Below the pieces are notes generated by a model. That model was not told where the DNA came from and ran no database searches. It saw only the letters and a program-made list of their open reading frames with translations. 64,000 nt of DNA, taken from the NCBI GenBank assembly GCA_007026445.1, contig VDMD01000015.1, positions 434,001 to 498,000 of the forward strand. The letters run 5' to 3'. The stretch comes from Schizophyllum amplum. Its lineage: Eukaryota > Basidiomycota > Agaricomycetes > Agaricales > Schizophyllaceae. Positions 9,668-22,143 of this stretch are shown here, in pieces. Numbering within the stretch: position 1 is the stretch's first letter; each line of letters opens with the position of its first letter. Made by a program: the position numbers and the translations under genes.

Positions 9668-12600
9668 ATGTTCGCAATCAACTTCGCCAACGTCCACGTC
9701 GCCGACTACTGGCCCCTCATCGCCGCCCTCTACCTCCTCAGCCCGGGCACCCCCGCCTTCCACCTCCTCGCCGCGGCCTTCGAACTCATCTGCACCGTCG
9801 TCGACTTCGTCATCCTTAACGTCGCAGAGATTGTCGCCTTCTTCATCAGCATCCCCATCGCCTTCGTCGTCGGCTACCTCAACCTCGAGACGTCGATCAT
9901 CCTGTACCACCTGCGCCACAGCGCCCGCTGCTGCGTGTGCTTCGCGCGCAAGTGCGTCAATGGCATCCGGTATAGTGTCTGCGCTGCCGGGATCGCGTGC
10001 GGCAGGCCATCCTGGATCGTGTCCGCGCTGTGCGTGACTACGTCCACGGATGCGTCTCCGCCGTCCGCAACTACATCTATGGCCACGTCGCCGCCATCCG
10101 CGACCGCGTCAAGCATGTCGTGCGCGAGCGCGTCGCGGCCGTCCAAGCATAATACAGCGCACCGTTGAAAGAAACATGTGCGCCATCCGCGCCTCGTCCG
10201 TGGGCCCCGCCGTCGACCTCGCCTGCTCCCTGCTCAGACTGCTCTGGCAATCCCTTCCAGCTCTACTTGATACCACGCCGCCCATGCGCGCGCCTCCGCC
10301 TCCGCCTCAGCCCAAACTTTCGAAGGAGGACGAGGAGATGGAGGCGCGCTTCCAAGCACAACTGCGCATCAATTCGAGCTTCACACGCAGTCGCCGACAC
10401 CAGTCGGTGGACATGATGCGGAAGGATTTCTATGAGATGACGCGCAGGAAGGAGGAGCGGTCGCGTGCGATAGCGCCAAGGTGCGCGAGGCGGAGCTTCA
10501 GGCGGCGCGGCAGCGCGAGCGGGACGCCGAGTGGAGACGCGAGCAGGAAGAGCAGCAGCGGAAGAGGCTCGAGCAGGATAAGCGTGAGAGAGAAGAGCGC
10601 GTTCGGAGGACGCAACAGCGCGAGAAGGAGCAGCGTGAGAAGGCACAACGCGAGCAGGAGCAGCGCGAACTGGCCGAATCCGGTCGGAGTGCATCAACCA
10701 TCGCACTAACGCAGCGCCCCATTGAACGATCAATGAATGCTCGGCAACCTCAGCAGCCCCCAAGGAACGACATCGTCGTACAGCCCGCCGCTGCCCAGCA
10801 GGTATGTCGTGCTTATTTCGTTTGTATTCTGTTACGCTGACGGGCGTACGCGTAGATCTCCCTGTCTCCTTTCCCGACCGTCACAATGCAGAAGCCTTCC
10901 GGACCTGCCTTACCCTTCTCCCTTTCCGCCGTCATCCCGATTGTACCAGCAACAGCCATCCAACCTTCCACCTCTACTGCCGGAGCATCTCCGTCACCAT
11001 CTGTAAGTTACACAGTCGATCCATCTTGCGGCTTTCTCACGTTGAGCAACAGATTCAGCCCGAGCGGGGGCAGCGCGAACCGGCCCAAAGCAGTCAGGGT
11101 GTAACGCAGGTTACGCCAACGCAGCGCCCCGCTCAGCAACAGCCTCAGCAGACCAAGGTCGCAGACCAGTCTATCGGCGCCGCCAGCACTTCTACGAAGC
11201 AAGTACGTTGTCTTGACATTGCCTTTGCTTGCGTATGCTGATGTGCTTGTACAGCCATCATTTTCACTATTCCCCATCCTCCCGCCTCCGCAGGCCTCGA
11301 GGTCCAGTCTACCTTTCTCGCTTTCCGCGAGCACGAGCGCACCTTCAGCCGTCAATCCGCCTCCCATCCCTGCCGCTGCACCTTCACCTCCGGTAAGTTG
11401 TGCTATTGCTGCTTTCTGTGAGGTTCTGACGGGTCAAGCATCAGCAGCAGTTACTTCAGCAACAACAGCATGAGCAAACGCTCCGGCAACAAGTTCTCCT
11501 TCGTAAAGCCCAGCAGCAGCAGCAGCAACGACAACAACAGCAGCAGCAGCAGCAGAGCCTTCTTGCGCCAATGTCTGCGCATTCTGGTGTACCTCATGCG
11601 CCTCCTGGCCCCTCCGCATCCCTCATCCACCTTCCCCCCTTACACACGCTAGCTACCTCCAATGTCGTGAGTATTCCTGAGCTCTGGCTTATATCTTGTT
11701 CGCTGATTGCGGCTACAGCAACGCCAGCAAGGTGCTTGGCCGTGTACGGGTACCTCTCGCATCGAACCCGCTACTCTTCAAGTCCCGCAACACGCAGCGC
11801 AGGCTGCGTTTTCGGGGCAGACCATGAACAACGGACCAATGTATACTACCCCACTCAGCATCCATACCTCATCCCCTTTCCTCAACACGTCATCCCTCAT
11901 GCAGTCTACTGCTCAGCCGTTCCACGTGAGTCGTCAGGTCCGCTTTCGTCAGTTCGTGTACTGACCTTGCTCATTTCCTGTCGCAGTCACCTCCTCGTAA
12001 CCCCGCGGCGTTCATACGGGATCCCTCGCCGCCTCTGCCTCCCGGTCCGGTAAGTGTATCTTTTCGTACTGTGTTCGCATCAGCCTCATCTACGAATAGA
12101 TGGATCTTGACGTCTCTTTCAACACAATGTTCGGTATTCAGCCTCCGGTCAACACCACTCCAACCACCGACGTGGACATGGACGATGGCACGTCTCTTGC
12201 CGCGCAGGCGCCCCCGGTACAGCCATGGCAACATGCGGTGCAGCCAGTCCCTCAATTTCAACTCGCTCCCGTTTCGCAGCCTTTCTGGTCGAGCGCTGCG
12301 CCATCGCAACAGCCGTCTGCGACGACCATGGCCCAACAGCCCGTAGCGCCGTTCAGCCGTGAGGTCACGATGGCTGAACCGGTGGCGCCTGGCCCACAGT
12401 CGTCGACGCAGATCGGGGCCGCGACTGCTGCATCGTTTACTATCAAGTCTACCAAGCCAAAGCCTAACACGCAGAAGCCGACATCGTCTGTCCCCCAGGC
12501 ATCACAACCATCGGCGTCGAAAGGCGGCGCTTCCTCGACTTCCAATATCCCTTCAACTCCTCGCGTTGGCAATAAGTCTACGAATGTTGGGATGCAGAAG

Positions 12601-14343
12601 ACGACTTCGTCCACGCAGGCAGCTCGTCCATCCCCGACGCCCAGCACTCCTCGTCCTAAAACAGAACCACCGATGTCTCCGGTCCTGGCTCCTACCAAGG
12701 TTGCGCCAGCTGCACCGCACATCTTGCCATTCACTCAAAGGTTGGGCATCCAACGGAGAGACCTTCGCACAGGGGCCGTTTTAGAGGTAAGCTTGTTGTT
12801 ACTTCGGTCGGCGCTATTTTAATAACGCTGGAAATCCCAAGGATGCCTGTGCCCAACAGTCGACGGTAGCTGAAAGTGCGCCCGCATTGAGGACAGAGTA
12901 CAAGGCGAGTCGTCCAGAGATATGGACGATGAATACGCGTTGATCGTTGTTTTAGGGGACACCTCTGAATGCTCGTGGTGCAGCTTTATTGGCGTGTATA
13001 GATGCGCAGACGCCAAAGTCAAAGAAATTAGCGCCTCCTCCGGGGCGCCCGCTACACCCTCCACAAGCTCGCAAGACCGAAAGTCGTGCTGAAGTCAGTT
13101 AGTGGCCGGGGTCTAATCACATGGTGCTCATCAGGCCTTTCTTCTGCAGCCCGAGTCATCAGGGTCATATGAAGTGAGTTTGAATGTGAAGAGGGCATAG
13201 AACGCGGCGTTAATCACTTCAGTAGGATATGGCTCGGAAGATGTGCAAGGCAGCGAACCAGTCCACGGTGCAGGAATCTGTGGTGTCATCTACCTCGTCC
13301 TCTTTGACCGCGAACCTCGAAGGCGCCGTCTTGCGATCGCAGGCATCTAGCACTTCGACGACGTGCAATGATCGGACCACGGCTACAGAGGAGAATCCGG
13401 CCACATCAACAGGTCGGATCATTAGCTCGAACAATAGGGTGGCCAGCGCGCCTGCTCCTGCCACGAGTCTGACTGACTTTTACGACGTTGATCTATCAAG
13501 ACTTGTTACTCCAGGCGAAACCGCGTTTTCTCTCCCCTTGATCAACGCGGTCCCATCTACGCCGTCGAATTGTGGCTCGTCCGGTTCAGATTCACCTTCT
13601 CCTGTGACGCCAGACGAGAATTTAAATGAGGTGAGTGGTTTCTGATCCGCTTACATATTACTCGCGCACTTACCTCTCGTCTCATAGTTGCGCACAGATC
13701 TTGTTTTCTTCACGAATGAGCATTCGAGCGCTGAAGTGGACGCAGCCTACGCATTAATGCTATGCGCGCACCTCGATGGTGATTTTACAGCCCCAGCACC
13801 CTCGAAAGACGACGTGGGAGGGAATCCAGTGAGTGAAAACTCGCTGTGAGCGTCTGCCCTGTGTTAACTGGATATCTTTTGGATGAATCACATGTGAAGC
13901 AGCACACCGACGAGAGCACGATCGACGAGGACAGGCCGCAGACGTCACTAGCCCTCGCGAAGGCTTCCACATCCTCCTCCACACCCTCTCCTCCTACGTT
14001 CTCGCCTCTCATGTCCTTCTCCTTCGCGTCGACCGCCACCACGCCTCTTCCCTCGCCTCCCTCTCTATGCCCGCCATCGCCGTCCCCCGCAGCCGCATCG
14101 TCGTCCATGCCCCTGCCACCGACCAAGCCTCCGACCTCGCGTGCATCCTCGTCGATCTCCGCGCATACGTCTTCGTCCACGTCCCAATTCTCCGCACCCC
14201 CTCTCCCTGCGCCCGTCTACTCCACGACCACGTTGATCACCAGCGAATGCGGTGAAATCTACTTCGAGCAGGAAGCGGGACAGGCTGAAAGTTCTTTCGA
14301 GGAACAATGGGATTTGACGGGGTTCTGGTTGGAAGTCCCATAG
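9668..14343 (+). CDS. Long hypothetical protein: hydrophobic N-terminus, charged coiled coil, Q/P/S-rich body
   Basis: Not a recognised family. The start at 9668 (context CAACCATG) opens with several hydrophobic stretches (WPLIAALYLLSPG, ELICTVVDFVILNV, VAFFISIPIAFVVGY). A helical region with recurring AVRDYV/AIRDRV/VRERV units follows, then a charged coiled coil (REQEEQQRKRLEQDKRERE) and a very long Pro/Ser/Thr/Gln-rich region with a polyglutamine block (about 11463-11556). It ends EEQWDLTGFWLEVP at 14343. About 12 short introns fit in phase, one with a GC donor near 12904. Three one-base frame breaks are needed to read through: near 9970-10000, near 10145-10152 (where a false TAA appears) and near 10465-10486. 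All look like one missing base. The alternative is two genes (9668-10152 and 10176-14343) separated by only 23 bp, which I consider less likely. Confidence 0.55.
11510..11556 (+). repeat. CAG trinucleotide repeat (polyglutamine)
   Basis: Nearly uninterrupted CAG units with a few CAA/CGA interruptions encode a run of glutamines (QQQQQRQQQQQQQQ) inside the long gene. This is a likely length-variable microsatellite. Confidence 0.8.
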
Positions 14344-14961
14344 CCTGCTGTGGGTTGATCACTGTTGGATCGTTCGTGCACCTCTCAGTTGTTATCCTGC
14401 CATTTGCTACCAGCCTACGAACGTGCACTATAACTGTCTCCCCCGCCACCTCACCTGTTCTCGTCATATACTAGTCCCGGTTCTCGCCTGTTATCTGTTC
14501 TCGTCGGGTCCCCATATCGTTATCGGTTACTCTATACTCACTTGTCAATGTTTTACGTCTCGTGGATTGTGGAAGGTATCTTCCTTGCTTTGTCTGTATT
14601 AGTAGTACTTCGTATCGTGTCCCCAGCTACCAGTCTCATATCGTCCCAACCAGTACTTCCTCGTCTCGTATCTGCAGCTACGGTCTCGCGTTGTTTTGCA
14701 TCATTGCCTCGCCGTGAATGATGATGATGCCCTCGCTGGGCTCTCACCTGGATGTATGGATTGCGAATGACTTGGCTGGACATTTGTGGCATGCACGACC
14801 AAGATTCGACCAGTTTGCGCACCAGTTCTTGAGTAAACCGGTAGCCGAGCTTTCCGCAACGCCACGGTTGCCCAGAAATCTTGCAACTCAGTCATCCGTC
14901 GGCTGAATGGTGATTGACGACGGATACTATAAGTTATCGAAGCCAAAAATAAAGATACACT
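14344..14961. other. Convergent intergenic region, no gene
   Basis: About 620 bp between two converging genes. It is pyrimidine-rich on the plus strand with repeated TTCTCGT-like words. No coding region is supported; it is probably the two 3' UTRs. Confidence 0.5.
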
Positions 14962-16610
14962 CTACTCATCATCCCCCTCATCCTCATCCTCATCCTGCTC
15001 CGCCGACGGCCCCCATTTCTCGCCCACCCATCTCCCCGCCTCCACGCAATCGCCCACACTCACCCCGCCCACCCCCGCACCCACGATCTCCATCCTTCCG
15101 CGCCACTCCTCGCCCAGCAACGCACGCTTCAGCTCCGCCATCCTTTCGAGATGCCCCGGCGCCGGCACAGGGATGCACTCCCTGTTCTCCCGCACGCGAC
15201 TGAACACGGGCTCGTACACTGTCGGCCAGTCGAGGTGCCCCGCGAGCGCGCGGAGGACGGCGTCCAGCGCGGGCGGCCCACCCTGGTACGCGCTGCCCGC
15301 CATGTACGGGCCTCCGGCCATGACAGTCATTTTCGTGTAGCGCGTCGGCCCGGGCATGTGGTCTTGTGCACCGAGCGCGCAGGAGTCGAAGACGCATCCG
15401 AGAATGCCTTCGCTGTTCGCTTCGGGGTGGGTGTAGCCGCCGGGCGGGCGCGGTATGAGGTAGCCGAAGCCGGTCGGGTGGATGGGGGTTGGAGTGTCGG
15501 TGCGGAAGATGAGGTTGTAGACGGTGACGGTGGAGGAGGGGTTCGCGGTGAGGTGGGGGAGGGTGCTGTTTGGGGAGAGGATGTTATGCAGGGCATAGAG
15601 GGGGAGGGCGGACACGACGTGTGTGGGGCGCAGCTGAGGGAGGTCGGGGGAGGTTGTTGTAATCTGCGTAAAACAGTCAGTTGTGAACCATTCGAGAGCA
15701 GGATTAGACGAACTTCGATGGATTTGTCAGTAATACTGACACCGAGAGATGTGATATCGGTGTTCTTCAGTATCTTGACATTCTTGAGCTTTGAGAGGTG
15801 TCCCTCTACAGCACGAGCAACCGTATCCATTCCGTCTCGAAACGAAAATACAGAAGCGCCCTCCATGGCCTTCTGAACAGGCTTGCTAATGTAATGGGAC
15901 TGCTCTACGTCCTCTTCATTGCGCTTGCGCATGAAGCCACGAGTGACACTTCCCCATCCGTGCTCCTCCGCTTCCCATAACACGGGGAACGCGGATCGGA
16001 CGCTGAGCTTTCGGGAATCGGTTGCGAAGATGCCGTGCACCATGGCTGAGCCTATTGTTTCCGCAAATTCGTGACCAAAGCGTCGGCACAAGAAGGCGTT
16101 GAAAGATTCGTCCGTCAGATCGGCTCTGTTGCTGAAGGTCAGGGCATCCTTCGCGAGTGCTTTGGTGATGCTGGAGCCGAACGGCGACCTGAGGAGGCCC
16201 ATGATGGTTGTGGGTATAGAGGTGAGACCGCGCTGTCCTGGTATCTGCATAAACTTGTTCTTCGAGGCGGGGGACGCGCCGGGGATGGCAATGACGGAGT
16301 CTAGCAAGTCAAGACGAGTGACCTACATTGTCAGCATGGACGGGGTGGGTCAGGGCTTGCTGCTCACTAGCTCGAGGACCGACTTGGCTGAGGGTCGCAG
16401 AGTGCGAGGTCCCCCCTCTAAGAGAATGGATGCCTCGCTACCATCTTTTGGGTCTTTGAGGACGACGCGTTCGCTCTCTGCCCAACCTCCAACGCGCGAC
16501 GAGCGTTCGATGAGAGTGATGAGGGCGCTGGGGAAGCGGTGAGAGAGGTGATAGGCGGACGAGAGGCCAGTGAGCCCGCCGCCGAGCACTGCGATGTGGT
16601 GTGGTCCCAT
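14962..16610 (-). CDS. HEM14: Protoporphyrinogen oxidase
   Basis: Oxidises protoporphyrinogen IX to protoporphyrin IX in haem synthesis, normally on the mitochondrial inner membrane, using FAD. Three exons (16610-16368, 16322-15714, 15663-14962) give 517 residues, within the family range. The N-terminal FAD-binding fold is plain: HIAVLGGGLTGLSSAYHLS followed by ITLIERSSRVGGW. The family signature SAMVHGIFATDSRKLSVRSA follows, then YISKPVQ and SFRDGMDTVA. The C-terminus ends in a long acidic tail (EQDEDEDEGDDE). I start at 16610 because the FAD motif normally lies within ten residues of the first methionine; in-frame codons upstream are arginine- and cysteine-rich and do not look like a targeting peptide. 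It is divergent from the trehalose phosphorylase gene. Confidence 0.93.
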
Positions 16611-17536
16611 TTCCAAGTTGAAGTCAGACTCTTTCCCTGTTATGACATGATCATGGACGCAGGAGACAAGTCGCGGCTCTAGTAGTAGTAAGCGCATCCC
16701 CCGCGTGCAGCATCGGATCGCGTTCCGCTCACGTGAGCTCCGGCAGTTCGCGCTCAATTCCCACGGGAGCGTACTTGATATCGTGACTTGGGCGGCGCGA
16801 AGGCGCGCGTTCCTTGTCTTCTACCATCGCATCTTACGTCCCTTACGTCCGTGTCTCTTCCCTTCATAATCGATGACTCTCGTTCAAGCTTTTCTATTTG
16901 CTACCGGCATGAAGCAGTCTAAGTACTTCCCTGCTAGGCCTTGCCAGACCAGCGCCTAGGCCTCCGGCGTCCACGCCATGTCGAGGACCCTGCTCATACG
17001 CATCCGACGCGCGCCAGGCGCACCGCGATCCCATTCACGGGCTGTCTACTGAGCTTCATCTCCTCGCGACAATCAAAACACTGCCCTTACGAGAGCCACT
17101 GCGCCTGGCCCAGCAGTCCCACAGGTCCGCCTGGAGTGCTCGAATCACTCCTCGAGTCGCCCATCGTCCCCGAGACTGTGGCCAGTGGCGACACGAACAT
17201 GCCTAAACCATGAGGTGGTCACCGGATCGTTCATCGCGCTTCTTGTCCGCTCCTATCCCGCCCGCATTCGTCCCCAGCACGACCCCGGAATCTAGCCCCC
17301 GCATTGGCGGGGACTTCTCTGCCTATGGCGTTCTGGAATGTGTTACTCCCGTCCAGGGCGCGCCCAACCTTTGCCCGATGCCTGCCTCGCTTCGAGTTTG
17401 CTGTCTTTTGGATCCACCTTAGCTGCGGCAGTGGCGGTACCTTTGTCATGCCAGCCGTTGATGTCATGGGTCCCATATATAAAGGCCAGACGTGACCGTC
17501 CAGTCCTCTCATCCTTTGGAATCTCATCCCACAGTC
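16611..17536. promoter_or_regulatory. Divergent promoter region HEM14 / trehalose phosphorylase
   Basis: 926 bp between start codons. A good TATA box (TATATAAA, 17476-17483) lies 54 bp upstream of the trehalose phosphorylase ATG. No gene is supported within; short open frames at 16941-17213 and 17210-17422 lack any family signal. Confidence 0.55.
17476..17483 (+). promoter_or_regulatory. TATA box of the trehalose phosphorylase gene
   Basis: TATATAAA sits 54 bp before the ATG at 17537 in a non-repetitive context, the expected place for a strongly expressed fungal gene. Confidence 0.6.
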
Positions 17537-20492
17537 ATGGCTCCTCCCCAAGATTTCGATTCCAAGTCCTCGACGGCTGCCAGACGGCGGCTGTCGTCCA
17601 AGGCGTCGAACAGGCCCAGCATCAGCAGCATCACTCCGATGAAGCAGACCTATGCCAGTCTCACTGTGAGTTGTCCCCCTTCGGCGCGCGACTACTCAAC
17701 TGATCACTTGCTCGTCAGCCTATGTGGGCTGGTATCGCTGGCGCACCCGTCAACAACGGCAGCCAGTACGAGATCGCCATCTCCGTGCACGACTCTGTCT
17801 ACAACACGGACTTTGCGTCCTACGTTTTCCCCCACACGCCCTTGGACCCGGACACGGCCTCCAAGGAGATCGAAAAACGTGTCATCGACACGCTCCGCAA
17901 GTTCTCTCAGGAGCACCTGTGCAAGTTCCTCGGCGCAGGCATCACGCTCTCCCTCATCCGCGACGTTCGTGGCGCGCTTGTCTCACCCTCGCTGGCATGA
18001 CTGACACTTGCTTTACAGAGCCCCAACATCTGCACGCGCCTGTGGCTTGACCTTGACATCGTACCCATCGCCTTTAACATCAAGCCCTTCCACACCGACT
18101 CGCTCACGCGGCCCAACATCAAACACCGCATCTCGTCCACATCCGGCTCTTACGTGCCCTCCGGCGCGGAGACGCCCACCGTCTTCGTCGAGGCCTCACA
18201 CCTGGGTAACAACCTCGGCGTCGGTGCGGCGGCAAACTGCCCATCCCGCGCACGCTCGATGAGCAGGCGGACTCGGCGGCGCGCAAAGCCATCATGTACT
18301 ACGGCCCCAACAACAACCCGCGTCTGACCATCGGCCCGCGCAACCAGGTCACTGTTGACGCAGGTGGAAAGATCCACCTCATTGACGACATAGATGAGTA
18401 TCGAAAGACAGTCGGTCCCTCGTGAGCTTTATTCGCGTCTACCTCATGCAGCTACTGACAAGAACACAGGACGTGGACCGCGGTTAACAAGCTGGCGGAT
18501 GAGCTCCGCGAGCGCCAGGTCAAGATCGGGTTCTTTAGCTCGACTCCCCAAGGAGGTGCGTCTCTGAACAGTGTATTCAGTCAAGACACAGTCCCGCTGA
18601 CATGATTTCCAGGTGGTGTTGCGCTGGTACGTGTAGCCGATGAGAGAGCGCGCGCCAACGGAGGCTAAGAGGCTTACAGATGCGTCACGCCTTGATCAGG
18701 TTCTTTGCCGCGCTGGACGTTGACGCTGCGTGGTGAGTCAATTGTCTTTCGACTCCCTATCAGTTTTCTTTCGACGCCGAGTTGCTTGTCCCCTTCAACT
18801 CCCAGTCAGGTCACTTGCCTTTCGACGCCAAGTCACTTGTCGTCCCGAACCCCGTAGCTTCCCCACAGCCGCACTATCGTTGCCCCACATCTTTGCGTTA
18901 CGTTCCCTCCACGATCTGCTCTTTCCCTTTTTGGGATGAATAGCCGTTACTAACTCCTTGCTTCCCTTCTTAGGTACGTCCCGAACCCATCGGTGAGTAC
19001 AACTTGTATGTTGCCGCTTGTACCAAACTCATGCTGTCATCATAGCCGAGCGTATTCCGCACGACGAAGAACAACCACAACATCCTGCAAGGTGTAGCGG
19101 CGCCCGACTTGCGCTTGACGGAGGACGCGATGGCCAACTTTGACGCGTGGATCCTCAAGAACGGCCTGCGGTGGACAGCTGAGGGCGGTCCCCTGGCCCC
19201 AGGTGGCGTTGACGTGGCCTTCATCGGTACGCTGACATATACCCGCGGCCCATGAACGTCCGCGGATGGATGAACAGCAGCTGACCGCTCTCCTCGCAGA
19301 TGACCCGCAGATGCCGGGGCTCATCCCTCTCATCAAGAAAGTGCGACCCGACCTCCCCATCATCTACCGCTCGCACATCGAGATCAGGAGCGACCTCATA
19401 CACATTGCGGGCTCGCCACAAGAAGAGGTCTGGAAGTACTTGTGGAAGAACATTCAGTTGGCCGACCTGTTCATCAGTGAGTGTTCTCGTCTGGCCTGTC
19501 GGGCGTGTGCCACGTAGGCTGACGACGATCCCAGGCCACCCGGTCAAGGCGTTCGTTCCCGACGATGTCCCCATCGAGAAGGTCACCCTCCTGCCCGCCG
19601 CCACAGACTGGCTCGACGGCCTGAACAAGGAGCTCAGCCCGTGGGACACGCAGTACTACATGGGCGAGTTCCGCGCTTTGTGCCACAAGGACAAGATGAA
19701 CCTGCTCGACTGGCCGAACCGCGAGTATGCCATCCAGGTCGCGCGCTTCGACCCGGCGAAGGGCATCCCGAACGTCATTGACTCGTACGCGCGCTTCCGC
19801 AAGCTGCTCGAGGAGCAAGGCGAGATCGCACCGGAGGAGCAGCCGCAGCTGCTCATCTGCGGTCACGGCGCTGTCGACGACCCGGACGCGAGCATTATTT
19901 ACGACCAGGTCCTCCAGCTCATCCACGAGAAGTACGCCGAGTACGCGAAGGACATCGTGGTAATGCGTCTGCCGCCGTCCGACCAGCGTAAGTCATGCAT
20001 TTATCCCCACCCATATTCAACGCGGACGCTGATTCTGTTCTTAGTGCTCAACTGCCTCATGGCGAACGCGCGCGTTGCGCTGCAGCTCTCTACCCGCGAG
20101 GGCTTCGAGGTCAAGGTCTCCGAGGCCGTGCACGCCGGAAAGCCCATCATCGCCGCCAACACCGGCGGCATCCCACTCCAGGTCGAACACGGAAGAGCGG
20201 CTTCCTCACCGAGCCCGGCGACAACGCGCAGGTCGCGAAGCACCTCTTCGAGCTCTTCACGGACAAGGCGCTGTGGGAGAAGATGAGCCAGTACGCGCGC
20301 ACGCACGTGTCCGATGAGGTGGGCACGGTCGGGAACGGTGCGGCGTGGCTGTATCTGGCCGCGGTGGCGACGCGCGGGCAGAAGCTGACGCCGAAGGGGG
20401 CGTGGCTGAACGATCTGCTGCGCGAGGAGACGGGGACGCCGTACGTGGAGGGCGAGCCGCGTCTGCCGCGTGGTGGCATCAAGGTGCAGTAG
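17537..20492 (+). CDS. Trehalose phosphorylase (GT4 family, retaining)
   Basis: Cytosolic enzyme that reversibly splits trehalose with phosphate to glucose 1-phosphate and glucose; characteristic of agaricomycetes. The start at 17537 reads MAPPQDFDSKSSTAARRR. Core segments include GSQYEIAISVHDSVYNTDF, KIGFFSSTPQGGGVALMRH, FRTTKNNHNILQGVA and IIYRSHIEIRSDLIHIAGS. The GT-B nucleotide-sugar-type half contains LLPAATDWLDGLNKELS and EYAIQVARFDPAKGIPN, then LQLSTREGFEVKVSEAVHAG. It ends LPRGGIKVQ at 20492. There are about nine introns. One of them, about 18733 to 18974, is roughly 240 nt and contains imperfect TTTCGAC-rich repeats, while the others are near 50. Two one-base frame breaks occur: near 18221-18232 (reading should pass from NNLGVG into CGGKLPIPRT) and near 20189-20195 (from LQVEHG into KSGFLTEPGD). 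Both are repaired by one extra base, so I regard the gene as intact in the organism. Confidence 0.92.
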
Positions 20493-20976
20493 AGGGCTGT
20501 GCAGTAGACGGCCTGGTGCTGGCGTAGAAGGCGCGCAAGAGCGCGGCGCCGCGATGGTGATATAGTTGGAAAAGATTGGTTGCTGCAAGCTACTGGTAAT
20601 ACTTAAATGACTCTTGGACATCAATGTACTTGTACAATAGCCTAATAGATCGCGACGCTTCGAAGTGCTGCTAATGTCATCTCCTCTTCCGTTTCTCCTC
20701 GTACGCGGGACGAACACTCCGAAGTATTGAGCAGCTTGCTCTGGTCTTGCCCTGAACCGGACAGTGGAACCAGTGACGCTGACCGGGTATGTGACGACAC
20801 ATGCCATTGCCGCTCAATGCCATTGCCATGCCAGTGGTCGACGCGTCAGGTCACGGGACCGCGTGACATGCCATCAATCCGCCAAAAGCGCGACCGTGGA
20901 GCCGGTAGTGGTCTTGTTCTCGACCACTGAACGACACTATCCGTGCAGCGTACCTCCCTCCTCAGCCGCGCCTCGC
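20493..20976. other. Intergenic, no gene seen
   Basis: About 480 bp, probably the 3' UTR of trehalose phosphorylase followed by the promoter of the next gene. A direct repeat of the word CCATTGCC and related bases is present near 20800-20830. Confidence 0.4.
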
Positions 20977-21828
20977 ATGAGTCTTGTCTACAACATGATG
21001 GACATCGACAGCCAAGCTAGTCCCCGTCCTCACATACGAGCCATGCGCTCCTTCGGTACGGTGGCGAAGCGGCCGCGGTCCCCGGACTCAGAGGACCTCC
21101 CACTGGAACGACCTGTTGTGCGTGCACTTCTGCATATCCTGCTTGACCGACCCACTTAACGCATAACAGAAACGGATTGCGACTGACATGGAGGCCAGGC
21201 CCGTGATTTCGCTCTCCGTCAGCGGGTCCGGGAGTAATCAGGGCAGCCGACAGTCCTCCGAAGAGTGGCCTCAGGCATGGGTGGTCTACGCATTGACAGT
21301 CCCATGTTGTCGAGCGGGCCCTCTGAAAGCGGCGGGGACGACGCTATGGACGTCGCCATGGTGCGTGTCATAGCCCTGCTCAGATGATCGCTTCGTGCTG
21401 AAAGGGATCGGCGCGCAGGACGCGATGCCCAGCTCGCCATCGGCTCAGATTGGCCAGAACCACGCTTTCGCCTCATCTGCGCCCAGTCTAGTCATGCCTG
21501 CAGCGGCGGCGGACTGCCCGCATTCCTCTCCGTTCCGCACAGACAAGACATACCGAGCTTTACTGGCGATGTCACAGGAACACCACTGCGACATGGTCCT
21601 CATATACAGATAACCCCTGCCACACCCATGTCCTCGTTTCCGTCGTCTGGAACTATGTCCCAGCCCGCCACGCCGCTCGAACGCTCGGACAGTATGGCCA
21701 TGGCCATATCCTCACCCTCACGAACTCCTGTGTCTCCCCCATTCACGCGGAGATTCACTATGGGGCCGCGTCTGGACTGCGAAAAGTGTCGGCTAGGCGT
21801 GGAAGGTCATTACGCCCACTACACCTGA
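20977..21828 (+). CDS. Hypothetical protein with C-terminal CEKCRLGVEGH motif
   Basis: No recognised family. It begins MSLVYNMMDIDSQASPRP, with a basic VAKRPRSPDSEDLP stretch that may be nuclear-localising. An intron at about 21120-21170 leads to KRIATDMEARPVISLSVSG. The frame then shifts by one near 21255-21275 to read RRVASGMGGLRIDSPM, with a further intron after MDVAM. A long final exon is open from about 21406 (DRRAGRDAQLAIGSDW) through serine/proline-rich sequence to FTMGPRLDCEKCRLGVEGH and stop at 21828. The conserved-looking end with Cys-x2-Cys and His may bind zinc. The joining of the middle exons is uncertain because the intron phase does not fit without another indel. Confidence 0.5.
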
Positions 21829-22143
21829 CGCTGAAGGCATACTTACTATACCATGTTTACCGTGGTGGGGAGAAGAATTCGAGAGTTGGAACCGCATGGA
21901 AGAAGTGTACTTTACAGACTACTCGCAGCGTACGCGCGATAATACCCCAAGCTTACTTGGAACATGTTCTGCAGCTTTGATTTGAGGCATTATTTGAGTG
22001 GCGCGAGAACAATGGCAGTCGTATTTACCCGTGCTTGGGCCCATTGTTTTCTTTCCGGGGATAATTCTGCTAATGCCCATCTTTTTCTCGATCACTTCAG
22101 ATCAAGTGGCGTCTACGGTACGTCGGGTCTGGCGCGCGCGACG
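21829..22143. other. Intergenic, probable POL5 promoter
   Basis: About 315 bp; nothing coding is supported. The last 130 bases before ATG 22144 are the likely promoter and leader of POL5. Confidence 0.4.

Noticed and set aside
10176..14343. Separate gene starting at ATG 10176
   Set aside because: Only 23 bp after a TAA that disappears if one missing base is restored; the restored frame reads smoothly (AAVQAIIQRTVERNMCAI), so one gene is favoured, though not proven.
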